From: UBA12026 sp035291405
GTDB taxonomy: Bacteria; Patescibacteriota; Microgenomatia; UBA8517
NCBI GenBank assembly: GCA_035291405.1
Contig: DATDSD010000048.1
Coordinates: forward strand, 1-42,344
DNA length: 42,344 nt
Direction of reading: 5' to 3'
Shown in pieces: positions 1 through 8,667 of this stretch. A program made the position numbers and the translations under genes. Every line of letters begins with the position of its first letter. The first letter of the stretch is position 1. The notes beneath the pieces were generated by a model that was not told the DNA's origin, did not search any database, and was given only the letters and a program-made list of their open reading frames with translations.

Positions 1-287
1 TTAGATGTCCTAATTAAGATATTTTCATCATATAAATTAAAAATAACGTCCTTTTTATTTTTTAAGTTGGGATTCCTAATTGATGTACCAATTGAAGTCA
101 AGTTATTGTTATTGGCTATAAACTCTTGAGTAAATTCTCTATCTTTATACACCGAAATTCTAATATTGGAATCATAACTAGGCTGAATATTCTTGGGTAT
201 AATTTTAAGAGCAAGGGAAAGAATAACAGGAACAATAAAAACCAAGAATAAAACTGTAAATATTGTAAGCCAAATCATTTTTTTCAT
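1..287 (-). CDS. Membrane-anchored protein, N-terminal fragment (runs off left edge)
   Basis: The reading frame is open from an ATG at 287 to the left edge (95 codons) with no stop in the window. It begins MKKMIWLTIFTVLFLVFIVP, a short basic start followed by one hydrophobic helix (about residues 4-27), so the product is an N-terminally anchored or secreted protein. The visible part after the helix is polar and Asn-rich, probably the start of an extracytoplasmic domain. The start lies 9 nt after the stop of the upstream GT-C gene, so the two are likely co-transcribed. No family was recognised; the function is unknown. Confidence 0.6.
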   Translation of the reverse strand, partial: MKKMIWLTIFTVLFLVFIVPVILSLALKIIPKNIQPSYDSNIRISVYKDREFTQEFIANNNNLTSIGTSIRNPNLKNKKDVIFNLYDENILIRTS

Positions 288-296
288 AATATTTCT

Positions 297-1508
297 TTAT
301 CTTGTTAATTTTTCACTTTTAAAAATCTTATATATAATCACACCAGCCCCTCCCGCAAACAACGAATGTAAAATACTTTGTAAATTATACGGATCAAAAA
401 TTTTTTGAATAAGTGTAAATGGCGTTGGAATTAAATCAAACCAACTACTATATATTCTGTACAAAGATATCGACATTGACCTATCCTGATACAGAAGTGG
501 AATAATTGTAGCAATTACTGCTAAATAAAATAAAGGATATGATAAATACGTTTTTTTGATAGATAATATCACTACAAAAGGAGCTATCCATAAAAGCCAA
601 GCGACATGAAAATGGGAAAAAGAAAATATAATTAGTAGGGTTGTTAACCAATATTTAAACACACTTATCTTTTTATCCATTAACCAGGCAATGTAAAATA
701 GTGCAGCAAATAGCAAAAGACCAACTATTATTGACTCACCAAAACCAACTTCAAAACCAGGATTAAATATTCTTGTGGTCAGGCCAGATATTAAAGTTGA
801 CTTGATAAAAGCCTGGGACATAAATGGTAAAGATATAAGGCCAAAAGTTAAAAACGGTATAAAGCCTAATAGAAATTTCTCTTTTATATTTTTACCTTTT
901 AAAATCAAAAACGGTACGAACAGTAGGGGATATAATTTAAACCCTGCTGCTATTCCCAATGATAAAGCAGCTAACTTTAATTTATTACTCTTAACCAAGA
1001 TTAAGGATAGTAATGTAATCGCAACTGGAAAGATATCAACGTTTCCAAATGCATAAATATAATAAATAGTAAAAGGATTAAAAAGCCACAACGTAAATGC
1101 TTTTTTATCTAATTTTTTATCATCAAAGTATTTTAATAATAAAAAGGCTATAGCAAAATCAAAAATCAAATAGGGTAATTTTAATATAACAAGGTATTTA
1201 AAAATATTTGGATCTAATGTAAAAGTATTGGAGTCAGCATTGTTTAACCAGGTACCAAATGCTTTGCCCAAAAACGGGGATGAAATAGCCTGATATCCTC
1301 CCAGTGTAAAATAAGTTAATGGAAAATAAACAAACTCATCTTTCATGGAAAGATTACTTTTATTAGTTTCTAGATAGGTGTATATGTTAAAAACTCCTCG
1401 TCTTAAGAATTGGCTCTGAAAATTAAAAGTTTTTATATCAGGATGAAATATAAAAGCTGAAACCAATAATCTTAAAACTACTGCCAAAATTAGTAATTTA
1501 ATCTTCAT
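297..1508 (-). CDS. Multi-pass GT-C glycosyltransferase, GT87/DUF2029-like
   Basis: This 403-residue protein has about ten hydrophobic helices. It looks like a polyprenyl-phosphate-sugar-dependent transferase of the GT87/PIG-M type, which adds mannose or another hexose on the outer face of the membrane. Seen in the sequence: an acidic residue in the first extracytoplasmic loop (HPD, residues 22-24), and a mid-protein block with WLFNPFTIYY, GNVDIFPVA and GFKLYPLLFVP that resembles the NP...GN.D.......K..P signature of this group. It overlaps the preceding PTPS-related gene by 11 nt, suggesting translational coupling. The donor and acceptor sugars cannot be read from the sequence. Confidence 0.65.
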   Translation of the reverse strand: MKIKLLILAVVLRLLVSAFIFHPDIKTFNFQSQFLRRGVFNIYTYLETNKSNLSMKDEFVYFPLTYFTLGGYQAISSPFLGKAFGTWLNNADSNTFTLDPNIFKYLVILKLPYLIFDFAIAFLLLKYFDDKKLDKKAFTLWLFNPFTIYYIYAFGNVDIFPVAITLLSLILVKSNKLKLAALSLGIAAGFKLYPLLFVPFLILKGKNIKEKFLLGFIPFLTFGLISLPFMSQAFIKSTLISGLTTRIFNPGFEVGFGESIIVGLLLFAALFYIAWLMDKKISVFKYWLTTLLIIFSFSHFHVAWLLWIAPFVVILSIKKTYLSYPLFYLAVIATIIPLLYQDRSMSISLYRIYSSWFDLIPTPFTLIQKIFDPYNLQSILHSLFAGGAGVIIYKIFKSEKLTR

Positions 1509-3132
1509 GTTTTAATTTTACTAATAAATATAAAAATGAAAAGAGTGATATTAAATCAAAAAAAAGTCTTAAAAACGATTCTTTATATTCTATTTCAACT
1601 TCATGTTTCCCGCTTGGAACCGCTAAACTAATTTGACCATATGGTTCCCCTGACATTATATTTACTTTCTTCCCATCAACTTTAGCTGTCCAGCCGGGGT
1701 AGTTATACTTATTATAACTAAGAGTAAAATTCTCAGTACTATCTGTTTTTATTTTTGCATTAAGAGCATTTATTTCCTGAATATCAAGTTTGACTAACTT
1801 GTTATCACTAAACACTCTTGGATAAACTTTATCTGGTCTAACTATAGTTTCTTTAGGTAATCTTAAATATTCTTCCGAAGTTTTTTTGTATTCTTCACTT
1901 GCAGATAGAATAGGAATATATCTATTTATATAATAATCATCAAGTCTCCCTAGATATTCACTTGTTTTAAAGTAATTAAAGTTAAGAGCAATAGAAAAAA
2001 CAATTATGACAAGCGCTAATATTTTTTGATATTTAAACTTTGCAAAAGATATCAAAAACAAAGGACTAACCAGTGTTGTCATTGCCAAAAATCTCCAAGG
2101 GAATTGAAAATAAGGTAAAAGTGGAAGATTTCTCCAAAGATAGGCAGATCGATAATTCATCATAAAGACACTTATTAAAAAGACTAAAATTGCCCAAATT
2201 AAAATTGTTCTTTTCTCAGTATCTATCTTTTTAAATTTGAAAAAAAACAAAACTGAACCTAACCCAACCACTATTAGCCCAACAGCACCCATATAAAAAG
2301 ACATTGTGTCGTAATTACCTGGAACTGATGCCCCATACCCCCAATAGGCGACAATAAATTGCTTTAATGCAGGAAAGTGATCATAAAAATTAAAAACCGT
2401 ATCATATTTCATTAAATTACTCTCATATATTGCGGGAAACCAAAAATAAATTGACGTAAGAAGTCCTAAAAAAAGACCTTTCAAGTTCTTAATAATATAT
2501 TTCTTTTGCAGAAAAATTAAAATAATAGCAAAGGGAAAAAACATATAAGATAAAATATTGTGCGACAATATAAGTGCTGCAGAGGAAATGGCCAGTATTA
2601 CATATTTTCCTTGAATAATTGCCAAAAGAATAATTGGAAAAAATACAAAAGCCACTATCTCCCCTACACTACCCCGCACAAATATTTCCAAGGCCCTATA
2701 AGGTGCATAGACGTAAAGAATTGAACCAGCCAGAGATAATTCTTCTGACAGATAATGCTTTAATAGTTTGTACATAAAATACATTGAGAAAGGAATTGAA
2801 AGTCCAAAGAGTAATTTCATACTGTTAACCAACGAAAAACCTATCAGGTGAAACACCTCAGCGATGTAAAAAGGTAGAGGGTAAACAAAAGTAAAAAGAG
2901 GATAACCGAAACCAAAGGAGAGATCTGGAACATATCTTGGTGGAAATTGTAGCATCTTTATAACTCTATCCATTTCATATAGCCATCCAATATGCAAATC
3001 GTCTGATACCCCAAAAAAACCATTTATAAATAGATATCGAACGGCAGGTAACGATATGATTAGTACTATTAACCATATGTACTTTGAAATTATTTTTTGA
3101 AATGATTCTGTCATTTGCACTTTTTTGTCCAT
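1498..3132 (-). CDS. PTPS-related/YfhO-like membrane protein, paralog 3
   Basis: This 544-residue protein has about 12 predicted helices and then an extracytoplasmic beta-rich C-terminal domain (YPGWTAKVDG) before a final helix. It belongs to the '6-pyruvoyl-tetrahydropterin synthase related' membrane family (PF10131-like), a GT-C-like group related to YfhO; despite the name there is nothing of a pterin enzyme here. The first outer loop carries SDDLHIGWLYEMDR, where the acidic pair would be the candidate catalytic or metal site. YVPDLSFGFGYPLF, SHNILSYMFFP and FQFPWRFLA match the two paralogs upstream. An internal ATG at 3114 overlaps the upstream stop as ATGA and may be the true start. This is the most diverged of the three copies (for example, it lacks the PCRW motif). 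Confidence 0.75.
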   Translation of the reverse strand: MDKKVQMTESFQKIISKYIWLIVLIISLPAVRYLFINGFFGVSDDLHIGWLYEMDRVIKMLQFPPRYVPDLSFGFGYPLFTFVYPLPFYIAEVFHLIGFSLVNSMKLLFGLSIPFSMYFMYKLLKHYLSEELSLAGSILYVYAPYRALEIFVRGSVGEIVAFVFFPIILLAIIQGKYVILAISSAALILSHNILSYMFFPFAIILIFLQKKYIIKNLKGLFLGLLTSIYFWFPAIYESNLMKYDTVFNFYDHFPALKQFIVAYWGYGASVPGNYDTMSFYMGAVGLIVVGLGSVLFFFKFKKIDTEKRTILIWAILVFLISVFMMNYRSAYLWRNLPLLPYFQFPWRFLAMTTLVSPLFLISFAKFKYQKILALVIIVFSIALNFNYFKTSEYLGRLDDYYINRYIPILSASEEYKKTSEEYLRLPKETIVRPDKVYPRVFSDNKLVKLDIQEINALNAKIKTDSTENFTLSYNKYNYPGWTAKVDGKKVNIMSGEPYGQISLAVPSGKHEVEIEYKESFLRLFFDLISLFSFLYLLVKLKHED

Positions 3133-4757
3133 ATCAAAAGTCCTATAAAACTAAGGATCGATAATGTATTAGCAAATGTCCTTAGGAGAGTATTTCTAAA
3201 ATGGCCCTCAACATCATATTTTCCATCTGGGAGAAAAATTGAAATTCTACCTAAAACATTGTCATGAGTAATAATATGATTTTTTCCATTAACCTCAACT
3301 TCCCAATTAGGAAAATAAAAAATTGGCATTTCAATTTGAGTATCTTTTTTAACATCAATGTTAAAGGAAAATTTATTACTTTTATTTACAAAATCATAGA
3401 TAATTGCATCTCCAGAGATAATAATTGGGTCTATCTGTGCAGCTTCTCTAGGTTCAAGTGCAGTTTTGGGCAAATAATCTAAAAGTGCCCCCTTTCTCTG
3501 ATCGTCCCAAAGTTTACCTGACAATTTTTCTGAGTCTGAAACAGAATAATATTCTCGAGGTCTAAAATATCCCCAATTCAAAAAAATCGCCAATATTATT
3601 ATTAATAAACTAATAATTTTTCTATATTTCTCCTTTGCAATAAAAACAACTACTCCCCCCAATATTGATGATGTCAAAATTGATAATGACAAAAATCGCC
3701 AAGGAAATTGGAAAAATTGTAAAATTGAAATATTCTCCCAAAAGATAGTCGATTTGTTGTGAGTCATGAAGATCGAAAATAAAAATACTGTAAATATACC
3801 TAGTACTAAAATTTTTGTTTCCTTTTTAATCTTAGTTAAAAAGATGGCAACAACTGAAACTATGGTCAACAACCAATATGGCCATCCTATTTGAAAATTC
3901 ATTCCTCCCTCGGGCCCAGGAATTGAAGTTCCATAGCCCCAAACTCTGTCTAAAAATAACTGTTTGACACTAATAAAATTTGCTCTGTAATCCAACTCAA
4001 ATCTGGTTAGACTCTCAGTTTGAACTAGATTTTTCTCTAAAAATGCAGGAAGAGTAAAAAATGCAGACATTCCAAACGCTAAGATCAAAGACAGTAATAT
4101 TGGTTTTAAGGCTTTAAATTTTCCAACCCATACCCAATAAAACATCCAAACTAAAACAATTGGAACAAAAATAACTGTCATTATGTTATGAGTTATTAAA
4201 AATAAAAATAGTGTCAAAGAAAATAGTAAGTAATTTTTTTTCTCGGAAACAATAGCCTTATAACCAAAATATAAAACAAATGGGATTATGGAAAGCGCCA
4301 AGCTTTCTGATAATGCTCCCCTGACATAGATATCTAGCGCTTTATATGGTGCAAACATATAAAGAATTGCGGATGTTAGACCGGCATATTTACCCCACAA
4401 ATTCTTGATCAACAAATACATTCCAAAACTACCTCCAATAAGTGCCATAAAGAAAAGTATCTTTGCCGATCCAATAAATCCAAAAACAAAACTTAAAATT
4501 GCACCTAAATAATAAGCTAGGGGGCCATAAAAATTAAAAAGTGGCATTCCATTTCCCCACCCCATATCAGGAACCCACCTACAAGGGATTTGAAAATCGG
4601 AAAAACACTTCCTCATCTCAAATATCCTAATTATCTGTAAATCGTCTTGATGTGAAAAGTAACCGCTTCTAAAAAGAGGCCACGAAACAAACAATCCAAA
4701 GATAAATATTACTAAAAAAGGCCAATGTTTTTTTATTGTTTCTTTGATATTAGCCAT
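3111..4757 (-). CDS. PTPS-related/YfhO-like membrane protein, paralog 2
   Basis: This 548-residue multi-pass protein is the middle of three tandem homologs. It shows QDDLQIIRIFEMRKCF in the first outer loop, then PCRWVPDMGWGNGMPLFNFY, YVRGALSESLA, THNIMTVIFVP and FQFPWRFLS, and a C-terminal outer domain with FPNWEVEVNG. The family is GT-C-like, and a role in moving a sugar from a lipid carrier outside the membrane is an inference from the fold and the neighbours. It overlaps the gene before it by 25 nt and the gene after it by a few nt, so the three are probably translated from one message. It is closer to paralog 1 than to paralog 3 by motif comparison. Confidence 0.75.
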   Translation of the reverse strand: MANIKETIKKHWPFLVIFIFGLFVSWPLFRSGYFSHQDDLQIIRIFEMRKCFSDFQIPCRWVPDMGWGNGMPLFNFYGPLAYYLGAILSFVFGFIGSAKILFFMALIGGSFGMYLLIKNLWGKYAGLTSAILYMFAPYKALDIYVRGALSESLALSIIPFVLYFGYKAIVSEKKNYLLFSLTLFLFLITHNIMTVIFVPIVLVWMFYWVWVGKFKALKPILLSLILAFGMSAFFTLPAFLEKNLVQTESLTRFELDYRANFISVKQLFLDRVWGYGTSIPGPEGGMNFQIGWPYWLLTIVSVVAIFLTKIKKETKILVLGIFTVFLFSIFMTHNKSTIFWENISILQFFQFPWRFLSLSILTSSILGGVVVFIAKEKYRKIISLLIIILAIFLNWGYFRPREYYSVSDSEKLSGKLWDDQRKGALLDYLPKTALEPREAAQIDPIIISGDAIIYDFVNKSNKFSFNIDVKKDTQIEMPIFYFPNWEVEVNGKNHIITHDNVLGRISIFLPDGKYDVEGHFRNTLLRTFANTLSILSFIGLLIWTKKCK

Positions 4758-6406
4758 ATAATTATCCCCAAACTAATTAAAGATAGATAGTTTCCTATCG
4801 TTCTTATTATTGTATCAGTTAATCTGGCCTCGATTTGATACTCCCCCTTAGTTAGTTTAAAAGTAATAAGACCATAACAAAACTTTTCGAGTCTGCAATC
4901 GTTATTGTAATGATTTACAACATTACCATCCACAGTTACCTTCATTCCTGGAAAATCAAACAATGGTAACCGAATTGTTGCATCTTCTAAAACAGTTATC
5001 TTTCCAGTTTGATAATCGCTTCCCTTTTTATAATCAACAATATCTGCCTTACCATCTAATATCTCAGGTATTGCAGGTGCTTCATTTATTGGTGGAAATG
5101 TTGCATAAATTGGCAAGTAATCAAAAATACTAATTGTCATCTGTTTTTGCCAACTAGATCCTGAGAATTTATCTGAATCTTTAATATCAAGCCAGTCTTT
5201 AGGCACAAAGAAACCTATATTAATAATGATTGCCACTAAAATTACACCTATTCCCAAAAAATATTTATATTGTTTTGAAAAATATATTGCCAATCCCCCA
5301 AGAATTGAAAGTAAAAATATTGAGATTGATAAATACCTCCACGGGAACTGCATCCACCATAGGACAGGAAGTTTGGCCCACAAAAAACTTGATTTCATAT
5401 GAATCATAAACAAAGTAAGTATTGTAGAAAAACAAAGCATTAAAGAAAGAAAAGACAATTTAGGAAATTTTTTGTAATTTTTTATTGCTAAAATTCCGGC
5501 AATTAAGCCCATCAACCATTGGACCAGACCAACAGAAAGATTTAATTTTTCATCTGGAAAACCGGAAGAGCCATAACCCCATTCACGAGATATAAATAAC
5601 TTATATAAGCTTACAAAATGAGCTCTATAATCAAAATAGCCACCAAGCATCGATTCAACATGAACAAATTCTTTTTCGAAAATAACAGGAAGTGTAAAAA
5701 ACGAAGCCAGACCAATTCCCAATAATCCAGGCCATAATAATACTGGCCATCTCTTAATTTTATTCTCAGTAATTAACCAATAAACTGCCCAAATAATTGC
5801 AATTGGTGCAAAAATTAGAGACATCAAATTGTGTGTAGTTAATAAAAGACCCAATGATATGGCAAACCATATAATATATTTTTTCTTTTCAGTTTTGATA
5901 AGCATATAAATTGCCCAAAGAATAATCGGAAAAAATGTAAAAGCCCAAAATTCACTCATAGCTCCCCTAACATAAACTTCAACTGCTTTGTAGGGCACAT
6001 ATGTATAAAGAATAGAGGAAACAAAGGCAGGCCACGACCCAAGCAAGGAATCAACAAGAACAAACATTGCCAGAGCTGAAGCGACGTAGCCAATGATGAA
6101 TAAGATTTTTACTGCGTCTATGTATTGGAACCCAATTCTGTGAAGCAATGCTCCAACATAATAGACGGATGGGGGGTAATAATTAAACTGAGGATATCCA
6201 TATCCATAACCCGCATCAGGTACCCAGCGACATGGAATTTGGGCATCTTGGAAACATTTATCCATCTCATAGACTCTAAATGCCTGTAAATCATCTTGCA
6301 TAGAGAAAAATCCTGGACGTATTAAGTTCCAACAAACAGGAATTGTAGATAAAACAACAAGAAGTATCCAAGCTAATTTTTGATGACTTTTAATGAATTT
6401 GATCAC
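4733..6406 (-). CDS. PTPS-related/YfhO-like membrane protein, paralog 1 (GTG start)
   Basis: This 557-residue protein is the first of the three tandem homologs. Motifs run in the same order as in its siblings: QDDLQAFRVYEMDKCF, PCRWVPDAGYGYGYPQFNYY, YVRGAMSEFWAF, THNLMSLIFAP, MQFPWRYLS, then an outer domain with FPGMKVTVDG and a last helix. It is likely a GT-C-type extracytoplasmic glycosyltransferase. The start is GTG at 6406. A TAAAAT element 6 nt upstream supports it and would make the mRNA leaderless. The gap of 41 bp behind the frameshifted PNPOx gene fits a new transcription unit covering 6406 to the left edge. Confidence 0.75.
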   Translation of the reverse strand: MIKFIKSHQKLAWILLVVLSTIPVCWNLIRPGFFSMQDDLQAFRVYEMDKCFQDAQIPCRWVPDAGYGYGYPQFNYYPPSVYYVGALLHRIGFQYIDAVKILFIIGYVASALAMFVLVDSLLGSWPAFVSSILYTYVPYKAVEVYVRGAMSEFWAFTFFPIILWAIYMLIKTEKKKYIIWFAISLGLLLTTHNLMSLIFAPIAIIWAVYWLITENKIKRWPVLLWPGLLGIGLASFFTLPVIFEKEFVHVESMLGGYFDYRAHFVSLYKLFISREWGYGSSGFPDEKLNLSVGLVQWLMGLIAGILAIKNYKKFPKLSFLSLMLCFSTILTLFMIHMKSSFLWAKLPVLWWMQFPWRYLSISIFLLSILGGLAIYFSKQYKYFLGIGVILVAIIINIGFFVPKDWLDIKDSDKFSGSSWQKQMTISIFDYLPIYATFPPINEAPAIPEILDGKADIVDYKKGSDYQTGKITVLEDATIRLPLFDFPGMKVTVDGNVVNHYNNDCRLEKFCYGLITFKLTKGEYQIEARLTDTIIRTIGNYLSLISLGIIIWLISKKQ

Positions 6407-6412
6407 TTCTTC

Positions 6413-6418
6413 ATTTTA
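6413..6418 (-). promoter_or_regulatory. -10 element of leaderless promoter for the 6406 gene
   Basis: TAAAAT lies 6 nt before the GTG at 6406. It is preceded by TG without the usual one-base spacer. The transcript would start at or next to the start codon. The spacing matches other -10/start pairs in this window. Confidence 0.5.
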
Positions 6419-6447
6419 CAACAAAATGGGGTCTTTTTATTTATTGA

Positions 6448-6938
6448 TTACTTTTTATTCAAATCAATCTTTACTCTTACATCAAGCCTTGAATTCGGAT
6501 CATTCATCCAAACCGTTTTTGGAGTAATTTTATAAATTTTATATTTTTTACCATCAAAAACCATTGACTTAATAAACTGCATTGCTCTCTTGGTATTAAT
6601 TCCGCCATAGGGATATTCTCTTAATCCGTAAAGCTTAGCAATTCTTAATGAATCTTTTAAATTTACAGCTTCTGCAATTGCTTCAATTTGAAGTCCTATT
6701 CCTCGCCCCAAAGTTGTTGTGAATCAAAAATTGCGACTGCAACTTTCTTATTTTTGGAAATATTTTTACAATGTTCTGAAGTTGGCATTGAAACAAAATA
6801 CAAGTTCCAATCTTTATCAAAACAATAAACTACCGGAGAAATCCATGGACTGTTTCCTCCGACTGAAGCAATTGTTAGATATTGATTACCCTCAATTATT
6901 TTTCTAGCTAATCTATTTAAATCTCTAACCATGAACAT
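6448..6938 (-). pseudogene. Pyridoxamine 5'-phosphate oxidase family protein, frameshifted
   Basis: Two frames join into one domain of about 163 residues, the usual length for a PNPOx-like flavin split-barrel protein. The first part holds GNQYLTIASVGGNSPWISPV and KKVAVAIFDSQQLWG; the second, one frame away, holds GIGLQIEAIAEAV and the C-terminal strand region. The switch is near 6700-6711 and needs one extra base (or loss of two) to restore the frame, for example to give WGEGIGLQIEA. No canonical slippery heptamer is in frame, so this is either a real disruption or a single-base assembly error. The start is best placed at ATG 6938, overlapping the stop of the preceding GT2 gene as TAATG. Such proteins bind FMN or F420 or heme; the substrate is unknown. 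Confidence 0.7.
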
Positions 6939-7771
6939 TAATTCTTTATCAATCCTAATACTTTTTGCCACTTTTGACCAACCCAAATAATAGCGTTTAT
7001 TATGTAATGCTTAATTAAACCATGATAAGTTTTACTGGAGGGTATCAATTTCTTCCATCTTTGACTCTCATCAGCAAGTTTTTTAAATGTAGCTCCATGA
7101 TAATGTGTGATTACTGACTCCGGAAGGTAATAAACTTTTAAACCATTTTTCCAAGTCTGTCTACAGTAATCAATATCTTCAAAATAAGCAAAGTATCTTT
7201 CATCCAAAATTCCCACTCTTTTTTTTGCTTCTGGTGTTATTAAAAAAACAGCTCCAACCACAGCATCAACTGTTGTTGGTTTTTTGGATGTCGGTGCAAA
7301 TTTATCAAAAAGTCCTCTTTGCCCTAAGAAATACTGTTTAATTGCATTACTTATCGTAGGAAAGTTAAAACAAGACATTTGGAGTGTACCATCAATATTT
7401 AATAATTTACTTCCAACAACACCGGCGTCAGGATTTTTTTCTGCAAATTCGACTAATTTATTTAAAGAATTTTCATAAACAACAGTATCATTATTTAAAA
7501 GTAGTATATATTCACCTTTACTTTTTCTAATACCTTGATTATTGGCCTTGGCATAACCGGTATTGTTGTCATTAAAAATAGCGGTGAAATTATCATACAT
7601 CTTGTCATATTTTTTAAGCATTTCAACAGAACCATCATTACTACCATTATCTGTCACCAATACTTCAAAGGGGAAATTTAATTTGTGTTTATAAATTGAT
7701 TTAATACAACCTTCAGTTAGATCAACAGTATTTAGGTTTACAATAACAATAGAAAGTTTTATTTTTTTCAT
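6938..7771 (-). CDS. GT2 glycosyltransferase, rhamnosyltransferase (WbbL)-like
   Basis: This 277-residue GT-A-fold enzyme begins KIKLSIVIVNLNTVDLTEGC, then has VTDNGSNDGS (nucleotide binding), the DxD equivalent LLLNNDT, and the acceptor-side acid in YFEDIDYCRQ. This arrangement is typical of GT2 enzymes annotated as dTDP-rhamnosyl or similar transferases that extend polysaccharides on a lipid carrier at the cytoplasmic face. It overlaps the gene before it by 4 nt (ATGA) and the PNPOx remnant after it by TAATG. The sugar is not determined by sequence, although the rml-type genes near 31-38 kb make a dTDP-sugar donor plausible. Confidence 0.8.
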   Translation of the reverse strand: MKKIKLSIVIVNLNTVDLTEGCIKSIYKHKLNFPFEVLVTDNGSNDGSVEMLKKYDKMYDNFTAIFNDNNTGYAKANNQGIRKSKGEYILLLNNDTVVYENSLNKLVEFAEKNPDAGVVGSKLLNIDGTLQMSCFNFPTISNAIKQYFLGQRGLFDKFAPTSKKPTTVDAVVGAVFLITPEAKKRVGILDERYFAYFEDIDYCRQTWKNGLKVYYLPESVITHYHGATFKKLADESQRWKKLIPSSKTYHGLIKHYIINAIIWVGQKWQKVLGLIKN

Positions 7772-8667
7772 TGATAATTTGCAAATATAGCCTCATCAGA
7801 AACTTTACATTCTTTAATCTCTTTCTTTTTGGCCTTAAGAGCAATAGGAAGCCTACCCAAAGCCATAAAAATAATTATAAAATATCCAGGATGCGCAATC
7901 GCTCGAGAAAGCATTTTTATTATATGTTTTCTAATTAAGTTTTTACTTTGAATGTTTTTCCATAGCATTAATAACTGATTTCTTTCTTTAACTCTGGCAA
8001 CATATTTCTTTGGAAACTTAGAAATTGTAGACTCATGTTGATGAACTACTTTTCCGTTTGGCTCCCAAAGATTTATATAACCTCTTTTTGCAGCTCTAAA
8101 ACATAAATCAATATCTTCCCAATAAAAAGGAGAGAGAAGTTTTTCATCCATTCCACCAAGTTCCTGCCAAATACTTTTTCTAAAAACTCCACTTCCACCA
8201 CTTACATAAAAGCTTTGATGAGCTTCCTTGGTTTCTTTACTCATTGCAAGCTGTATATACCCTTCTGCAAAAAAACCCTTAGCACCACCATATCCTTCTT
8301 CGTGCGTTGAAACAGCAAAAACCTTTGGGTTATCAAAATGGGGTAAAAGCGACTCTAAAAAGTTTTTCTCTGGAATAACATCTGTATTTATCAAAAGAAT
8401 TAAATCTCCCTTTGTGGCTCTGACACCAGTATTTACCGCAGCTGAAAAACCTCTATTTTTTGTATGCTTTATAAGCTTTATTCTGCCCGCATATTCTTTA
8501 TTTAGAAAAGAAACACTGTTGTCCCAGCTTCCATCATCTACTACAATCACTTCAATTATGTTATTTACAGAGTTATTTACAGCTTCAAAAAGCATTGGTA
8601 AATTCTTTTCCATAATAGTCTTTCCGTTTATACTCGGCATAACGACTGATACGGTTAGTTTTTTCAT
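7768..8667 (-). CDS. GT2 glycosyltransferase
   Basis: This 299-residue GT2 protein shows LTVSVVMPSINGKTIMEKN at the N-terminus, IVVDDGSWDNS, NRGFSAAVNTG, the DxD region LLINTDVIP and the acid motif FYWEDIDLCFRAAKRGY. A C-terminal hydrophobic helix (about residues 255-275) may tether it to the membrane. It is expected to add a sugar to a growing lipid-linked chain on the cytoplasmic side. It shares 4-nt ATGA overlaps with both the gene before and the gene after it, a strong sign of coupled translation in the glycosyltransferase operon 12200-6448. Confidence 0.8.
   Translation of the reverse strand: MKKLTVSVVMPSINGKTIMEKNLPMLFEAVNNSVNNIIEVIVVDDGSWDNSVSFLNKEYAGRIKLIKHTKNRGFSAAVNTGVRATKGDLILLINTDVIPEKNFLESLLPHFDNPKVFAVSTHEEGYGGAKGFFAEGYIQLAMSKETKEAHQSFYVSGGSGVFRKSIWQELGGMDEKLLSPFYWEDIDLCFRAAKRGYINLWEPNGKVVHQHESTISKFPKKYVARVKERNQLLMLWKNIQSKNLIRKHIIKMLSRAIAHPGYFIIIFMALGRLPIALKAKKKEIKECKVSDEAIFANYQ

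Noticed and set aside
775..1056. 93-codon plus-strand reading frame
   Set aside because: It is antisense to the GT87-like gene; no recognisable protein features.
3111..3114. Alternative genetic code with TGA as Gly or Trp (as in Gracilibacteria/Absconditabacteria)
   Set aside because: TGA ends genes cleanly here, including ATGA stop/start overlaps, and no conserved domain contains an in-frame TGA.
6696..6720. Programmed -1 frameshift in the PNPOx gene
   Set aside because: The CTTTGGGGC stretch does not line up as an X-XXY-YYZ slippery heptamer in the zero frame; mutation or assembly error is simpler.
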